Below, one piece after another: positions 25,532-36,000 of a stretch of 64,000 nt of DNA; the stretch's first letter is position 1; every line of letters begins with the position of its first letter. Both the position numbers and the translations under genes were made by a program. The notes under the pieces are model-generated. The model made no database searches. It saw only the letters and a list, made by a program, of their open reading frames with translations, and was not told the origin of the DNA. Source of the DNA: Acidobacteriaceae bacterium KBS 89 (GTDB lineage Bacteria; Acidobacteriota; Terriglobia; Terriglobales; Acidobacteriaceae); contig KB906758.1 in assembly GCA_000381605.1 (NCBI GenBank), positions 186,001-250,000 on the forward strand, given 5' to 3'.

Positions 25532-27952
25532 ATGAAAAAACCCGCATTAGCCGTTCTTTGGAGCACAATCCTCTTCGTGGCCACCGCCTCTGCGGTCACA
25601 GATCCGATATCTGTATTGCTTCTTGATGGACAAAGTGCTGGGACATATCACAACTGGCAACTGACCACGCCTGTATTGAAAAAGGAGCTGGAAGACAGTG
25701 GCCGGTTTCGGGTTACGGTCGTGACCTCCCCGCCGTCCGGAGGGAACTTCGCCGGCTTCCCGCCGGACTTCAGCAAATATCAGGTGATCGTATCCAACTA
25801 TGACGCGCCGGACTGGCCGGCCGATCTCCGCTCGCAGTTTGAGCTGTATATGAGAAATGGTGGCGGCCTCGTCCTCGTTCATGCTGCCGACAATTCGTTT
25901 CCCAACTGGCCAGCCTTCAATCAAATGGCTGGAATCGGTGGATGGCGGGGTCGCAACGAATCATCAGGTCCCCTCTGGTACTTCAAGGATGGCAAGCTCG
26001 TCTCGGACTCCTCCCCTGGATACGCCGGCTCTCACGGCAATCGTCTTCCTTTTCAGATCGAGACACGCATGCCGGAACACCCAATCATGAAGGGACTGCC
26101 GCACCTCTGGATGCATGCCGCCGACGAGCTCTATGCAACGCTGCGCGGCCCCGGCGAAAACATGACCGTACTCGCAACCGCTCATTCTGACCCTAACAAC
26201 AAGGGCACGGGCCACGACGAGCCCATGCTGATGGTTCTGAACTACGGAAAGGGAAGAATCTTCCACACAACGATGGGGCACGATGTTGCTGCGTTGAGCG
26301 ATGTGGGATTCATCACTACCTTTCAGCGAGGAACAGAGTGGGCAGCGACCGGCAAAGTAACTCAGAAAGTGCCAGCTGCTTTCCCTACGGCGAACACGGT
26401 TAGCTACCGCGTGGACATTGCTGAGATGGATCCGGCATTTGCCAAAGGGCCGGTCGCCGCCTCAGCTGGACCCGGCAGTAAAGGCCCGCCCGCCCCTCCG
26501 CTTCAACCCGGCTCCGAGTTCCTGGGCATCTTCGAAGGTCAATCCGACGTTGGAAGCGTTACTCCTCCCGGAACTCTGGTGTACGACCCTGTCGCAAAGA
26601 CGTACACCATTACCGCGGCGGGCGCTAATCTCTGGTCTACGGTCGATGCCTTTCACTTTGTCTGGAAAAAGGTATCCGGAGATATATCGCTTACAGCTGA
26701 TATCGATTTCCCCACTAAAACTGGAAGTCCCAACCCTCATCGCAAGGCGCTCTTGATGTTCCGTCAGACTCTCGATGCCGACGGTGTCTACGCTGACGCA
26801 GCGCTGCACGGTTCGGGACTGACCGCGCTGCAGTACCGGCGTGCCGGAGGCGCGACGACCCAGGATATTGAATTGGATATTTCTTCTCCAAAGAGGCTGC
26901 GCATCGAAAAACGTGGCGAAACCATCACTATGTTTCTCAGCAGGGGCAGCGAACCGTTCCAGCCGGCCGGCTCTTCTATCAAGCTCCCCCTTCACGAACC
27001 GTTTTACGTCGGCCTCGGCGTATGCTCCCATGATGTAAACGTTGTAGAAAAAGCTGTCTTTTCGAATGTCGAACTGAAAGCGCTTCCACCGGTCGCTCCC
27101 GAAAAGCTCACACTCCACAGCGCCCTGCAGACCATTGGGACCGAAGACAACTCTCGCCGGACAATGGTTTACACGACTCGCGGCCGCTTCGAAGCGCCCA
27201 ACTGGACTAAGGATGGGAACATATTACTCTTCAATCAAGACGGCAAGATTATGAAGGTTCCTGCGACAGGGGGGACGCCTGAGTCTATTGAAATCGGTGC
27301 AGCCACTAGGTGCAACGGCAGTCACGGACTTTCACCCGATGGCAAGTGGCTGGCCATCAGCTGCAGCATGCCTGGAAAGCCGGAGTCCCACGTCTACATC
27401 ATCCCCTCCAACGGAGGAACGCCGCGTTTAGTAACAGAACATCCCGACTCCTACTGGCATAGCTGGTCACCCGACGGTAAGACGATCGCTTTCACTCGCC
27501 CCAGCCATGGTTCCGGCAATATCTACGCTATCTCCGTCGAAGGTGGTGAGGAGAGAGCTCTCACGTCGGGTGACGGCATTAGCGACGATCCGGATTACTC
27601 TCCGGACGGAAAATACATCTACTTCAACTCAGACCGCAGCGGCACCATGCAGATCTGGCGGATGCACGCGGATGGCAGCGAGCCGGAACAGATCACCAAT
27701 GACGACCTCGTGAATTGGACGCCCCATGTCTCACCCGACGGGAAGTCAATGGTCTTCCTCAGTTATGAAAAGGGCGTGACAGGACATCCCGCGAACAAGG
27801 ATGTTGCACTGCGCATCATGTCCTTGGATGACAAAAAAGTGAGAGTACTCGTGAACATTGTTGGCGGCTCGGGCACTATCAATGTTCCGTCCTGGTCTCC
27901 CGACAGCCGCCACCTCGCTTTTGTTAGTTATCAGATGCTTCCGACTGACTAG
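25532..27952 (+). CDS. secreted ThuA / jelly-roll / TolB-propeller fusion protein
   Basis: This 806-residue protein starts at ATG 25532, preceded by GAGGAGAAAG; the frame is open to 25511. A signal peptide (residues 1-20) is followed by a ThuA-like domain to about residue 290 (GTYHNWQLTTPVLKKELE, GGGLVLVHAADNSFPNW, HPIMKGLPHLW, YGKGRIFHTTMGHD). Next is a DUF1349-like concanavalin domain at about 330-520 (DAFHFVWKKVSGDISLTADI). Last is a TolB-type propeller at about 550-806 with repeated SPDGKW and SPDGKTIAF units. ThuA was named for trehalose use and is linked to 3-keto-disaccharide metabolism. The combination suggests a periplasmic or outer-surface sugar-processing protein. Enzymatic activity is not shown by the sequence. 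It lies next to the sugar isomerase/oxidoreductase pair. Confidence 0.85.
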   Translation: MKKPALAVLWSTILFVATASAVTDPISVLLLDGQSAGTYHNWQLTTPVLKKELEDSGRFRVTVVTSPPSGGNFAGFPPDFSKYQVIVSNYDAPDWPADLRSQFELYMRNGGGLVLVHAADNSFPNWPAFNQMAGIGGWRGRNESSGPLWYFKDGKLVSDSSPGYAGSHGNRLPFQIETRMPEHPIMKGLPHLWMHAADELYATLRGPGENMTVLATAHSDPNNKGTGHDEPMLMVLNYGKGRIFHTTMGHDVAALSDVGFITTFQRGTEWAATGKVTQKVPAAFPTANTVSYRVDIAEMDPAFAKGPVAASAGPGSKGPPAPPLQPGSEFLGIFEGQSDVGSVTPPGTLVYDPVAKTYTITAAGANLWSTVDAFHFVWKKVSGDISLTADIDFPTKTGSPNPHRKALLMFRQTLDADGVYADAALHGSGLTALQYRRAGGATTQDIELDISSPKRLRIEKRGETITMFLSRGSEPFQPAGSSIKLPLHEPFYVGLGVCSHDVNVVEKAVFSNVELKALPPVAPEKLTLHSALQTIGTEDNSRRTMVYTTRGRFEAPNWTKDGNILLFNQDGKIMKVPATGGTPESIEIGAATRCNGSHGLSPDGKWLAISCSMPGKPESHVYIIPSNGGTPRLVTEHPDSYWHSWSPDGKTIAFTRPSHGSGNIYAISVEGGEERALTSGDGISDDPDYSPDGKYIYFNSDRSGTMQIWRMHADGSEPEQITNDDLVNWTPHVSPDGKSMVFLSYEKGVTGHPANKDVALRIMSLDDKKVRVLVNIVGGSGTINVPSWSPDSRHLAFVSYQMLPTD

Positions 27953-28001
27953 GACGGAAACAGACCTTGAGCCTTTCCTCATCACTTGATGCATTGAACC
28001 T

Positions 28002-29474
28002 TCAGCGACCTGGGACCGGGCGTCGGGCGGTTTCGAGCATCGGGTCCACGTTTGTTTCCACGCGTGTGTCCAGGCGAAGCAACGGTAGTTCTATCCAAAA
28101 GGTTGCACCCTTTCCCTCAACGCTCTCCGCGAAAACCGCTCCACCATGAACAGTGCAAATGGCTTTGACGATGGATAAGCCGAGTCCAGTGCCTCCGGAT
28201 TCTCGCGATCTGGCCTGGTCTGCCCGGTAGAAGCGGTCGAAGACTAGAGGAAGAGCCCCTGCGGGTATGCCTATGCCCGTATCTGTCACTCGTAATATGG
28301 CTTTCTCTCCTTCAGTAGTGACGACAACGCTCACCTCTCCACCGTCCTGGGTGTATTTGATCGCATTGTCGACAAGGTTGACGACGATTTGTTTCAATCG
28401 CATCGCATCGCCCATGACAAACGTTGCTGATCCAGGGTAGAAGCGCAAAGAGATGTGCTTTTCCTCTGCGAGTAAGCCCATGTGGTCGAGAGTAACGTTG
28501 ACTACATCCACAAGGTTGACAGGCGCATGTTCTATCTTCTCTTCGCCGCAATCCAACCGTGAGATCGTCATCAGGCTATGGACAATCTTCGCCATGCGTG
28601 TGCTCTCCTCCAGCGCACTGCCAATACATTCCATAACCGAATTGGGAAGGGATGGAACCTGAATAAGAGATTCAAGCTCGCCACGAATGATAGTCAGGGG
28701 CGTTCGTAATTCATGGGACGCATCAGCCGAAAAACGATGATTGTGGGCCAGCGCCTGCTCGAGGCGTTCGATCATTCTATTCAGGGCGAGCGAAAGGCGC
28801 TCCAACTCGTCTCCTGAAGGAATAACGGGTAGCCGTTCTCCAAGTTCCTTTCTGCCCACCCGCTCCGCCCGTTCGGTTAGTACGACTACTGGTTTTAGGG
28901 GTTGCGACATCAACAGATAGCCACCAACCGCAGCTACAACCAGGATGATCGGTGTTGCCAACAGCATTATCAGGAGAAGGCTACGGAGAACGCGTCGAAT
29001 GGGTTCGACCGAGGCCCCTGTCTCGACAAAGATGACCGAACCGTTTGTACCATGAAATGGAACGGTGTACAGCACAATCCGTTGCCCGCTCGCCGCGGTT
29101 TCGCGATGAAACGCGTTGAACCATCGCTGATTAGAGGGAAGCGGTACTTTCGACATGCTTACGAATGGATCATGCATGTCACCCGATTGATACAAGATCC
29201 TTGTCCCTAGGGATACCCGCACAAACGGGTCACTGTATCCAGGGGGGTAAGACTCGGTCATTTCCTCGACCAACCACGGTTCGCCCTTATGTTCCAGCGG
29301 TACGAGGTAATCGCTGATTATTGCGTGTGCGTTGTTCCTTAGCTTCTGTTCCAGGGATCGAGTGAGAAACGTCTTGGCACCCACGTACACAGCGGCACTG
29401 AATACAACCAAGGCGATAGCGAGCATTCCCAAGTAGAAAGTGGTCACCCTCGATCGAAGTGAGTTTCGTTTCAC
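28002..29474 (-). CDS. sensor histidine kinase
   Basis: This 490-residue membrane kinase has TM1 near residues 12-32, a periplasmic sensor domain to about 160, TM2 near 165-190, HAMP, then a HisKA box with the phospho-accepting His254 in SADASHELRTPL. The ATPase domain shows VNLVDNAIKYT, DTGIGIP and GTGLGLSIVKAI. It is similar in layout to heavy-metal/CusS-type kinases, although the signal is unknown. Its start overlaps the regulator stop by four bases (ATGA), indicating translational coupling. It probably works with the adjacent regulator on the divergent RND efflux operon. Confidence 0.92.
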   Translation of the reverse strand: MKRNSLRSRVTTFYLGMLAIALVVFSAAVYVGAKTFLTRSLEQKLRNNAHAIISDYLVPLEHKGEPWLVEEMTESYPPGYSDPFVRVSLGTRILYQSGDMHDPFVSMSKVPLPSNQRWFNAFHRETAASGQRIVLYTVPFHGTNGSVIFVETGASVEPIRRVLRSLLLIMLLATPIILVVAAVGGYLLMSQPLKPVVVLTERAERVGRKELGERLPVIPSGDELERLSLALNRMIERLEQALAHNHRFSADASHELRTPLTIIRGELESLIQVPSLPNSVMECIGSALEESTRMAKIVHSLMTISRLDCGEEKIEHAPVNLVDVVNVTLDHMGLLAEEKHISLRFYPGSATFVMGDAMRLKQIVVNLVDNAIKYTQDGGEVSVVVTTEGEKAILRVTDTGIGIPAGALPLVFDRFYRADQARSRESGGTGLGLSIVKAICTVHGGAVFAESVEGKGATFWIELPLLRLDTRVETNVDPMLETARRPVPGR

Positions 29475-30151
29475 GTTTCATTCCCGCTACGGATGGTATA
29501 GCCAGTTCCACGCACTGTTCGAATCATCTTGAACGGATTGCCGTCGTCTACTTTGCTCCGCAGATGACGCACATAAACATCAACGATGTTAGTGATGCCA
29601 TCAAAGCTTTGATCCCACACATGCTCGATGATCATGTTTCGCGATAACACACGTTCCTCGTTTTGCATGAAGTACTCGAGCAACGCATACTCTTTGGCGG
29701 TGAGTTCGATCCGCTTACCGGCGCGCCTGACCTGTTGCGTCAGGCGGTCGAGTTCCAACTCTCCGACACGGAGCGTACTGGAGCGGTTGACAGGCCCACG
29801 GCGAAGCAGAGCCTTGACTCGCATCAGCAACTCCGCAAAAGCGAATGGTTTGGTGAGATAGTCATCCGCACCAAGTTCAAAGAGTCTTACCTTGTCATCG
29901 ATTGAGTCCAGCGCTGTCAGTACCAGGACAGGAAGAAATGTGTTGTTTCGTCGTACGCGCTGAAGTAACTCTGGGCCGGTAAGCCTCGGCACCATCAAAT
30001 CGAGGATCATCAAGTCATAGGGGTAGGCCTCAGCAAGCTCCAGACCCTCAATTCCGTCGGCGGCAACATCGACCGCGTACCGCTCAGAGGTAAGCCCACG
30101 CTTGATGAGCGCTGAGACCTTTTGCTCGTCTTCAACCACCAGGATTCGCAT
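29471..30151 (-). CDS. OmpR-family response regulator
   Basis: This protein of about 226 residues starts from ATG 30151, which opens the receiver with MRILVVEDE. ATGs at 30169 and 30163 in the same frame are alternatives, and none has a strong ribosome site. The receiver holds the acidic pair Glu7/Asp8, the phosphorylation Asp51 (LMILDLMVP) and Lys in DDYLTKPF. The winged-helix domain has LTAKEYALLEYFMQNEERVLSR and VDVYVRHLRSKVD. It is the first gene of the regulator-kinase unit, divergent from the efflux operon with a 240 bp gap that contains two palindromes. Probable role: controlling the pump, and perhaps itself. Confidence 0.92.
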   Translation of the reverse strand: MRILVVEDEQKVSALIKRGLTSERYAVDVAADGIEGLELAEAYPYDLMILDLMVPRLTGPELLQRVRRNNTFLPVLVLTALDSIDDKVRLFELGADDYLTKPFAFAELLMRVKALLRRGPVNRSSTLRVGELELDRLTQQVRRAGKRIELTAKEYALLEYFMQNEERVLSRNMIIEHVWDQSFDGITNIVDVYVRHLRSKVDDGNPFKMIRTVRGTGYTIRSGNET

Positions 30152-30203
30152 AGCCGCCGCCATACCCATTAGGCGTTTCGCCCATGAAGTCTAACTGAAG
30201 CTT

Positions 30204-30223
30204 AGATGAAAAGCATTTCATCT
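30204..30223. promoter_or_regulatory. palindromic operator candidate 1
   Basis: A perfect inverted repeat AGATGAAA / TTTCATCT with spacer AGCA lies in the gap between the response regulator and the efflux operon. The core ATGAAA-N4-TTTCAT recurs at 30256-30271, with centres exactly 50 bp apart, close to five helix turns. It is the likely binding site of the adjacent OmpR-type regulator. Confidence 0.65.
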
Positions 30224-30255
30224 GCCTACCAGCCTGTGCGTTGAGAAAACTTCAG

Positions 30256-30271
30256 ATGAAAGCATTTTCAT
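30256..30271. promoter_or_regulatory. palindromic operator candidate 2
   Basis: The inverted repeat ATGAAA / TTTCAT with spacer GCAT is the second copy of the site at 30204-30223. The flanking bases agree on the left (AG) and diverge on the right (TCAG in place of CT). It is nearer the efflux operon, about 125 bp before its first codon. Confidence 0.62.
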
Positions 30272-30394
30272 TCAGACTTCAACCCAAACTCATGCTGAAC
30301 TTAGAGGCTAGGCTTATCTGTAAGTCTCGCAGGTATCGATAGTGGCTAGTACGATTCATATGATCTATCAAATCTCGACAAGCTGGGTCCAATC

Positions 30395-31756
30395 TTGATC
30401 TGTAAAGGCCATATCTTTCGAAATCTCTGTGCTCTCGCCGTAATTGGCTGGGCCAGTTTGACGATGCAGGCCCAATCCGGCGCCGTTCCTCCTCCCGCGG
30501 CAGGCATTTCGCTTGGCGAGGCAATTCGCCGTGCGCAGGCGGTGGAAACTACTTATGGAGCCGCTGTTGCCGATGCCGGGGTCGCGCAGGCACAACGTGG
30601 AATTGCCCGCTCCGCGCTTCTTCCTGGAATTGTGTATCACAATCAATATCTCTATACCCAGGGCCAGACCGCCACTCTCGGTCAGCCAGGTTCCAACGGC
30701 CAATCTACCTCCCCCGTCCGCTTTATTGCCAACAACGCGGTTCACGAATACATCAGTCAGGGAATCGTAACCGAAACCATCAGCGGCGCGAGTCTGACAG
30801 ACTACAGACGCGTAGATGCAGAGGCAGCGGCGGCCCGTGCCCGCCTCGAAGTCTCCCGTCGCGGCCTGGTCGCAACAGTGGTCGGAAATTACTACAGCGT
30901 CCTCGCTGCGGACACGAAGGTCGCTGTCGCGAATCGCGCTCTCGCCGAAGCCACTCGCTTTGGAACGATTACACGACAGCGCGAAGCCGGCGGTGAGGTG
31001 GCGCACGCCGACACCGTTCGGGCAGATCTTCAACAGCAGCAGAGGCAGCGTGACGTGAATGACGCGGTCTTAGCCGCTGACAAAGCGCGCGTCGATCTGG
31101 GAGTGCTATTGTTTCCCGATCCCACGACGCCCTACGCACTGGCCGCCGCTCTCGATCAAATGCCTCCATTGCCGACCAAAACGGAGATTGACTCCGCCGC
31201 GAAGTCAAACAACCCGGATGTACGGGCGGCTTTCGAGACACTCCGTTCTGCAGATCTCGAGGTCACCGCCGCGCGCTTTGCCTACGTGCCCGACCTCAGT
31301 CTCAACTATGCGTACGGCATCGATGCTCCCCAATTTGCGGTTAACGGGCCGGACGGTACGCGCAATCTCGGCTATTCTGCGTGGGCAACCCTGGATATTC
31401 CGGTATGGGATTGGTTCGCGACGCATAATCGCGTCAAACAAAGCACGATTCGACGTACCCAAGCCAATGCCGAGTTGACGATAACCCAGCGTCGGCTTAT
31501 CGCCTCTCTTGATGAGCTATACAAAGAAGCGTCGGTAGCGAAGGCGCAAATGACGCTGTTCGATCAAAGTGTCCAAACCGCAACGCAGTCACTGTACCTG
31601 ACAAATCTTCGATATGCCGCTGGGGAGGGGAATGTCCTCGAGGTGGTTGACGCCCAGAACTCTCTTGTCAGCGCGGAGGCAAGCCGAGCCGATGGCGCCG
31701 TCCGTTATTTCATCGCTCTTGCAAACCTGCAAACTCTTACAGGAAATATGCCTTGA
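30395..31756 (+). CDS. TolC-family outer-membrane efflux channel
   Basis: This 453-residue protein starts at TTG 30395, the only start that keeps the signal peptide (FRNLCALAVIGWASLTMQAQ). The mature part is two repeats of the outer-membrane-efflux-protein fold, with long helices rich in Ala and Gln (EAAAARARLEVSRRGLVATV, SLYLTNLRYAAGEGNVLEVV). The YAAGEGN...EVVDAQNSL pattern is typical of TolC/CusC proteins. It forms the outer-membrane exit duct for the pump encoded by the next two genes. Its TGA stop overlaps the TTG start of the adaptor by four bases. Confidence 0.88.
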   Translation: MICKGHIFRNLCALAVIGWASLTMQAQSGAVPPPAAGISLGEAIRRAQAVETTYGAAVADAGVAQAQRGIARSALLPGIVYHNQYLYTQGQTATLGQPGSNGQSTSPVRFIANNAVHEYISQGIVTETISGASLTDYRRVDAEAAAARARLEVSRRGLVATVVGNYYSVLAADTKVAVANRALAEATRFGTITRQREAGGEVAHADTVRADLQQQQRQRDVNDAVLAADKARVDLGVLLFPDPTTPYALAAALDQMPPLPTKTEIDSAAKSNNPDVRAAFETLRSADLEVTAARFAYVPDLSLNYAYGIDAPQFAVNGPDGTRNLGYSAWATLDIPVWDWFATHNRVKQSTIRRTQANAELTITQRRLIASLDELYKEASVAKAQMTLFDQSVQTATQSLYLTNLRYAAGEGNVLEVVDAQNSLVSAEASRADGAVRYFIALANLQTLTGNMP

Positions 31757-33087
31757 AACAGAAACCTTATCGAAATGCGATTGCTTTTCGCCAAAAATGG
31801 ACGGTTCTGGCCTTGCTGTGTCTGGGTGCACTGCTCTCTGGTTGTAAGAAGTCCGAGGAGGCGGCTTCACCCGAGGTCTCCGTACAGGTGGAGAAGGTCG
31901 AAAGTAAAGATCTGACCGAATTCGTGTCTGGAGAGACAGTTCTCGTTCCTCTGAGTCAAGCGGCTATCGTTCCAAAGATATCCGCTCCAATTAAAAAGTT
32001 TTTGGTTCAACGTGGAAGTCACGTCAAAAAAGGCGAAATGCTTGCCGTGCTCGAAAACGCCGATCTAGTCGCTGCGGTCCGTGACAGCCAGGGAGCATTG
32101 AAACAGGCCGACGCGAGCTACGACACTACCACCAAAGCAGGAGTCATAGAAGATCTGCAGAAGGCGCAACTCGATCTTGCTCAAGCGAAGGCAACCTTCG
32201 ATCTGCAACAGAATATTGTTGATTCACGCCAGCATCTCTTTCAAGAGGGTGCAATTCCGCGCCGCGACCTGGACACGGCGAGCGCGGCCTTGGTTCAGGC
32301 AAAAGCGGCCTATGACATTGCTAAACAGCACCTGAACTCGCTCAAGTCAGTCAGTCAAAAGGCCACCATCAGCAGTGCGGAAGGTGCCCTCGATTCTGCT
32401 AAGGGGAAATATGAAGCTGCACAGGCGGGGTTGAGCTATTCGGAGATCCGCTCGCCAATCGACGGAGTCGTTACAGATAGACCGCTATTCGCCGGTGAAA
32501 TGGCCAACACCGGTCAGGCAATCGTAACCGTTATGGATACATCCTCGCTCGTAGCCAAGGTCCACCTCTCGCAGGGACAGACCGCAGCCCTCAAGGTGGG
32601 TGGCGATGCCACACTTACCTCAAGCGCACTGGATGGGCCGGCTCACGGCAAGATCAGTCTGATTAGCCCCGCGTTGGATCCTGGATCGACAACGCTTGAA
32701 GTCTGGGTGATTGTCCCCAATAAATCTGGTAAGTACAAGGCCGGCACCCCTGTGCACGCATCTCTCGCCGGCCGCACTTTTGCGGACGCTGTCACAGTCC
32801 CGAACGAAGCACTGATCACGACAAAGTCTGGAACACAAGCTGTCATGGTTGTTGGCGCGGACAATGTCGCCCACCAGAAAGATGTGAAGACCGGCATCAC
32901 CGATGGGCACGATACTCAAGTCCTCAGCGGAGTGCAACCAGGCGATCAAGTTATAACTACAGGCGCATACGGAATGGACGACGGAACAAAAGTAAAGATA
33001 TCGGCCGCGGGCGCAGAGGATGATGCTGCCCCCAGCGACGCCAAGGATGGTAAGCCCACTGCGGCGACAGAGAAGGACGCACACTGA
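31753..33087 (+). CDS. RND efflux periplasmic adaptor (lipoprotein)
   Basis: This 444-residue membrane-fusion protein starts at TTG 31753 inside the TolC stop. A lipobox LLSGC places the lipidated cysteine at residue 31. It has a barrel-sandwich half (ISAPIKKFLVQRGSHVKKGE), an alpha-helical hairpin of about 100 residues (DLQKAQLDLAQAKATFDLQ), the matching half SEIRSPIDGVVTDRPLFAGE, and the beta-barrel and proximal domains. It bridges the inner-membrane pump and the outer-membrane channel. The acidic and Lys-rich tail is without known function. The stop overlaps the next start (TGATG). Confidence 0.9.
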   Translation: MKQKPYRNAIAFRQKWTVLALLCLGALLSGCKKSEEAASPEVSVQVEKVESKDLTEFVSGETVLVPLSQAAIVPKISAPIKKFLVQRGSHVKKGEMLAVLENADLVAAVRDSQGALKQADASYDTTTKAGVIEDLQKAQLDLAQAKATFDLQQNIVDSRQHLFQEGAIPRRDLDTASAALVQAKAAYDIAKQHLNSLKSVSQKATISSAEGALDSAKGKYEAAQAGLSYSEIRSPIDGVVTDRPLFAGEMANTGQAIVTVMDTSSLVAKVHLSQGQTAALKVGGDATLTSSALDGPAHGKISLISPALDPGSTTLEVWVIVPNKSGKYKAGTPVHASLAGRTFADAVTVPNEALITTKSGTQAVMVVGADNVAHQKDVKTGITDGHDTQVLSGVQPGDQVITTGAYGMDDGTKVKISAAGAEDDAAPSDAKDGKPTAATEKDAH

Positions 33088-36000
33088 TGCAAGGCTCTGT
33101 TGGACCGTCTCGTGACGTCGATAGCTTCTGGATAACTCGCCACGCCACAACTATTCTCTTCTGCATCATCCTGTTGAGCCTGGCCGGTATTTATCTGGCG
33201 GGTAAAGTCCCCATCTCCGTCTTCCCCGACACCAACTTCCCACGAGTTGTCATCAGCATCGACAACGGGGTGATGCCTGTCGAGCAGATGCAAATCACTA
33301 TCACCAGGCCGATCGAAGATGCGGTCAACTCCGTGCCTGGTCTCCAGACCGTGCGCTCCAACACGAGCCGGGGCTCGGCCGAGGTCAGCCTCTTCTTCGA
33401 CTGGAACGTCGACATGTTTCGCACGTTGCAACTCGTCGATGCCGCGCTCTCGAAGGTGCGACAGAAGCTGCCCGCGACTGCCGTCGTGACCACAAACCGA
33501 TTGACATTCGCGACTTTCCCGATTCTCGGCTACAGCCTCACATCCGACTCGGTCCCGCTCCCCCGGTTGTGGGAGATCGCTACCTACGATCTCAAACCCT
33601 CTATTAACCGACTCGATGGCGTGAGTGCCGTCACAATACAGGGCGAGCAGATTCCCAACTTCGAGGTCACGCCCGACCCAGGCAAGCTGGTTGCCACCGG
33701 TATCACCATCACCGACGTCCTGAATGCCATTCAGCTGACCAATCTGGTCGATTCTCCCGGACTCTATCAAACTCAACACGAACTGGTGCTCGGCCTCGTT
33801 GGCGCCCAGGTGCACGATGTAAATCAGCTCTCCCAAATCGTCGTGAAGAACTCGGCCACCGGCGTGCCACTACGCATCGCTGACATAGCGACAGTCAGTC
33901 AGTCGATCGAACCCTCCTACACCATGGTTCGCGCCGATGGCGAGCCAGCAGTTCTGCTCAATATCACACGGCAGCCTTCCAGCAATACAGTTCAGGTTGC
34001 GGACGAGGTCGCCGCCGAAGTCGAGAAGCTCAAAGCGATCTTGCCGGCCGGAGTGACGATCAAGCCTTACTACGACCAGTCTGAGCTGGTTCGCGATAGT
34101 ATCCGCAGCGTTCGCGATGCCATCATCATTGGCCTTATTCTGGCGACCATCATCATTATTGTTTTCCTTCGCGACTGGCGATCGTCTCTTGTTGCTGGTC
34201 TCGTGATTCCAACCACGATATCCATCACGTTCGTCTTCCTCTATGTCTTAAATGAGAGCTTCAATCTAATGACGCTCGGTGGCCTCGCCGCTGCCGTAGG
34301 TTTGGTCATCGATGACGCAATCGTAGTCGTCGAAAATATAGTGTTGCACCGCCAGGCTGGAGAGGGAAGAATCGATGCCATTCGGAAGGCGCTTCGAGAG
34401 ATATCTGCGCCGCTGATTGGCTCGACGATCACTCCAATCGTAGTTTTTCTTCCTCTCATCTCCGTCTCCGGCGTTACCGGAAGCTTCTTCCGCGCGCTTG
34501 CTCTCACCATGACAGTCGCCTTGCTGGCTTCCCTGTTGCTTGCCCTGACCTGGACGCCTGCTCTCAGCGCGCTACTTCTTCGCGGCAGCAAGAGAGAGGG
34601 TCCCGGTGATGCAGCTCCGATGTCTGCAGCGAGCCACGTAGAACACGGGATCATTCTCAGCATTCTTAATTTTCACGAGAGATGGTTGCGACGGTCGCTC
34701 GAAAAACCAGCGGCCCTTATCGTCATCTGCTGCCTTCTGCCAGTGGGAATCTACGCCGGTTACACAGCGCTCGGCTCCGATCTCCTGCCGGAGATGGACG
34801 AAGGCGGCTTCGTCCTCGACTACATCATGCCTGCAGGCAGCTCCCTTACAGAGACCGATCGCGTCCTGCGGCATGTCGAGCGCATGCTTCAAAACACTCC
34901 GGAGGTGGAGAGCATCTCTCGCCGCACAGGGCTTCAGATGGGTTTTGCTGCCGTCACCGAGGCCAATACCGGAGATATCACCGTGAAACTCAAAAACAAG
35001 CGCGACCGCGATATCGACGAGGTCATGGCCGACTTGCGTGCACAGATCAAGTCGAGTGAGCCACAGCTGGACGTCGAGTTCATACAGGTCCTGCAGGACA
35101 TGATCGGTGATCTGTCCAACGCTCCCGAGCCGGTCCAGATCAAACTGTTCAATCGCAGTCCCGAAGTCCTCGAAAATGTCGCCACAAGGGTCGCAGACAC
35201 GATTAAAAAGCAAGAGGGTGTTGTCGATGTGCTCGACGGCCTTGAAAACACGGTAAGCGGGCCGGCGACCAGCTTTCAAATTGATCCCTCTACTGCAGCA
35301 CGCCTTGGCTTCACCACGGAGGAGCTATCGACCAACACCTCCGCAGTGATCGAGGGCATGCCAGCCACCGTTCCGCTGATCACCGAAGGTCATGCATACA
35401 CCATCCGAGTCCGTCTGCCGGCAGCGAATCGCTCTTCGCTCAACGCAATCCAGGACACCGTCTTTGCTAGCTCTACGGGCCATCTCTCTTCGTTGCGTTC
35501 CCTTGCCAGCGTCCAGCAGCTGCCCGGTCAACAGGAGATCCGCAGCGAAAACCTCCAGCGCCAAGTGGTTGTCACTGGCCGTTTGGAGGGCTCCGATCTC
35601 AGCACCGCAGTCAAAAATATTCAAACCAAAGTCGATGCGCTCCATCTACCAAAAACTGTTCGAATTAGCTACGGCGGTACTTACGAAGAACAGCAGAAGT
35701 CCTTCTCCGAACTTACGCGGGTCCTGCTGTTTGCTCTTGTACTCGTATTTGCCGTGCTGTTGGCGGAGTTTGGTAACCTCTACGCTCCTTTCGCGATCCT
35801 CGTTTCTTCAGTGCTATCCACTGCTGGAGTAATAGCTGCATTGCTGATCACGCGAACCACCTTCAGCGTCGCCTCATTCATCGGACTCATCATGGTAATC
35901 GGAATTGTCGCGAAGAACGGCATCCTCTTACTCGATGCCGAAGCACGTTTCCGCGCCGAGGGAATGCCTCTTGAGGAAGCGATGTTGAGCGCGGGCCGGC

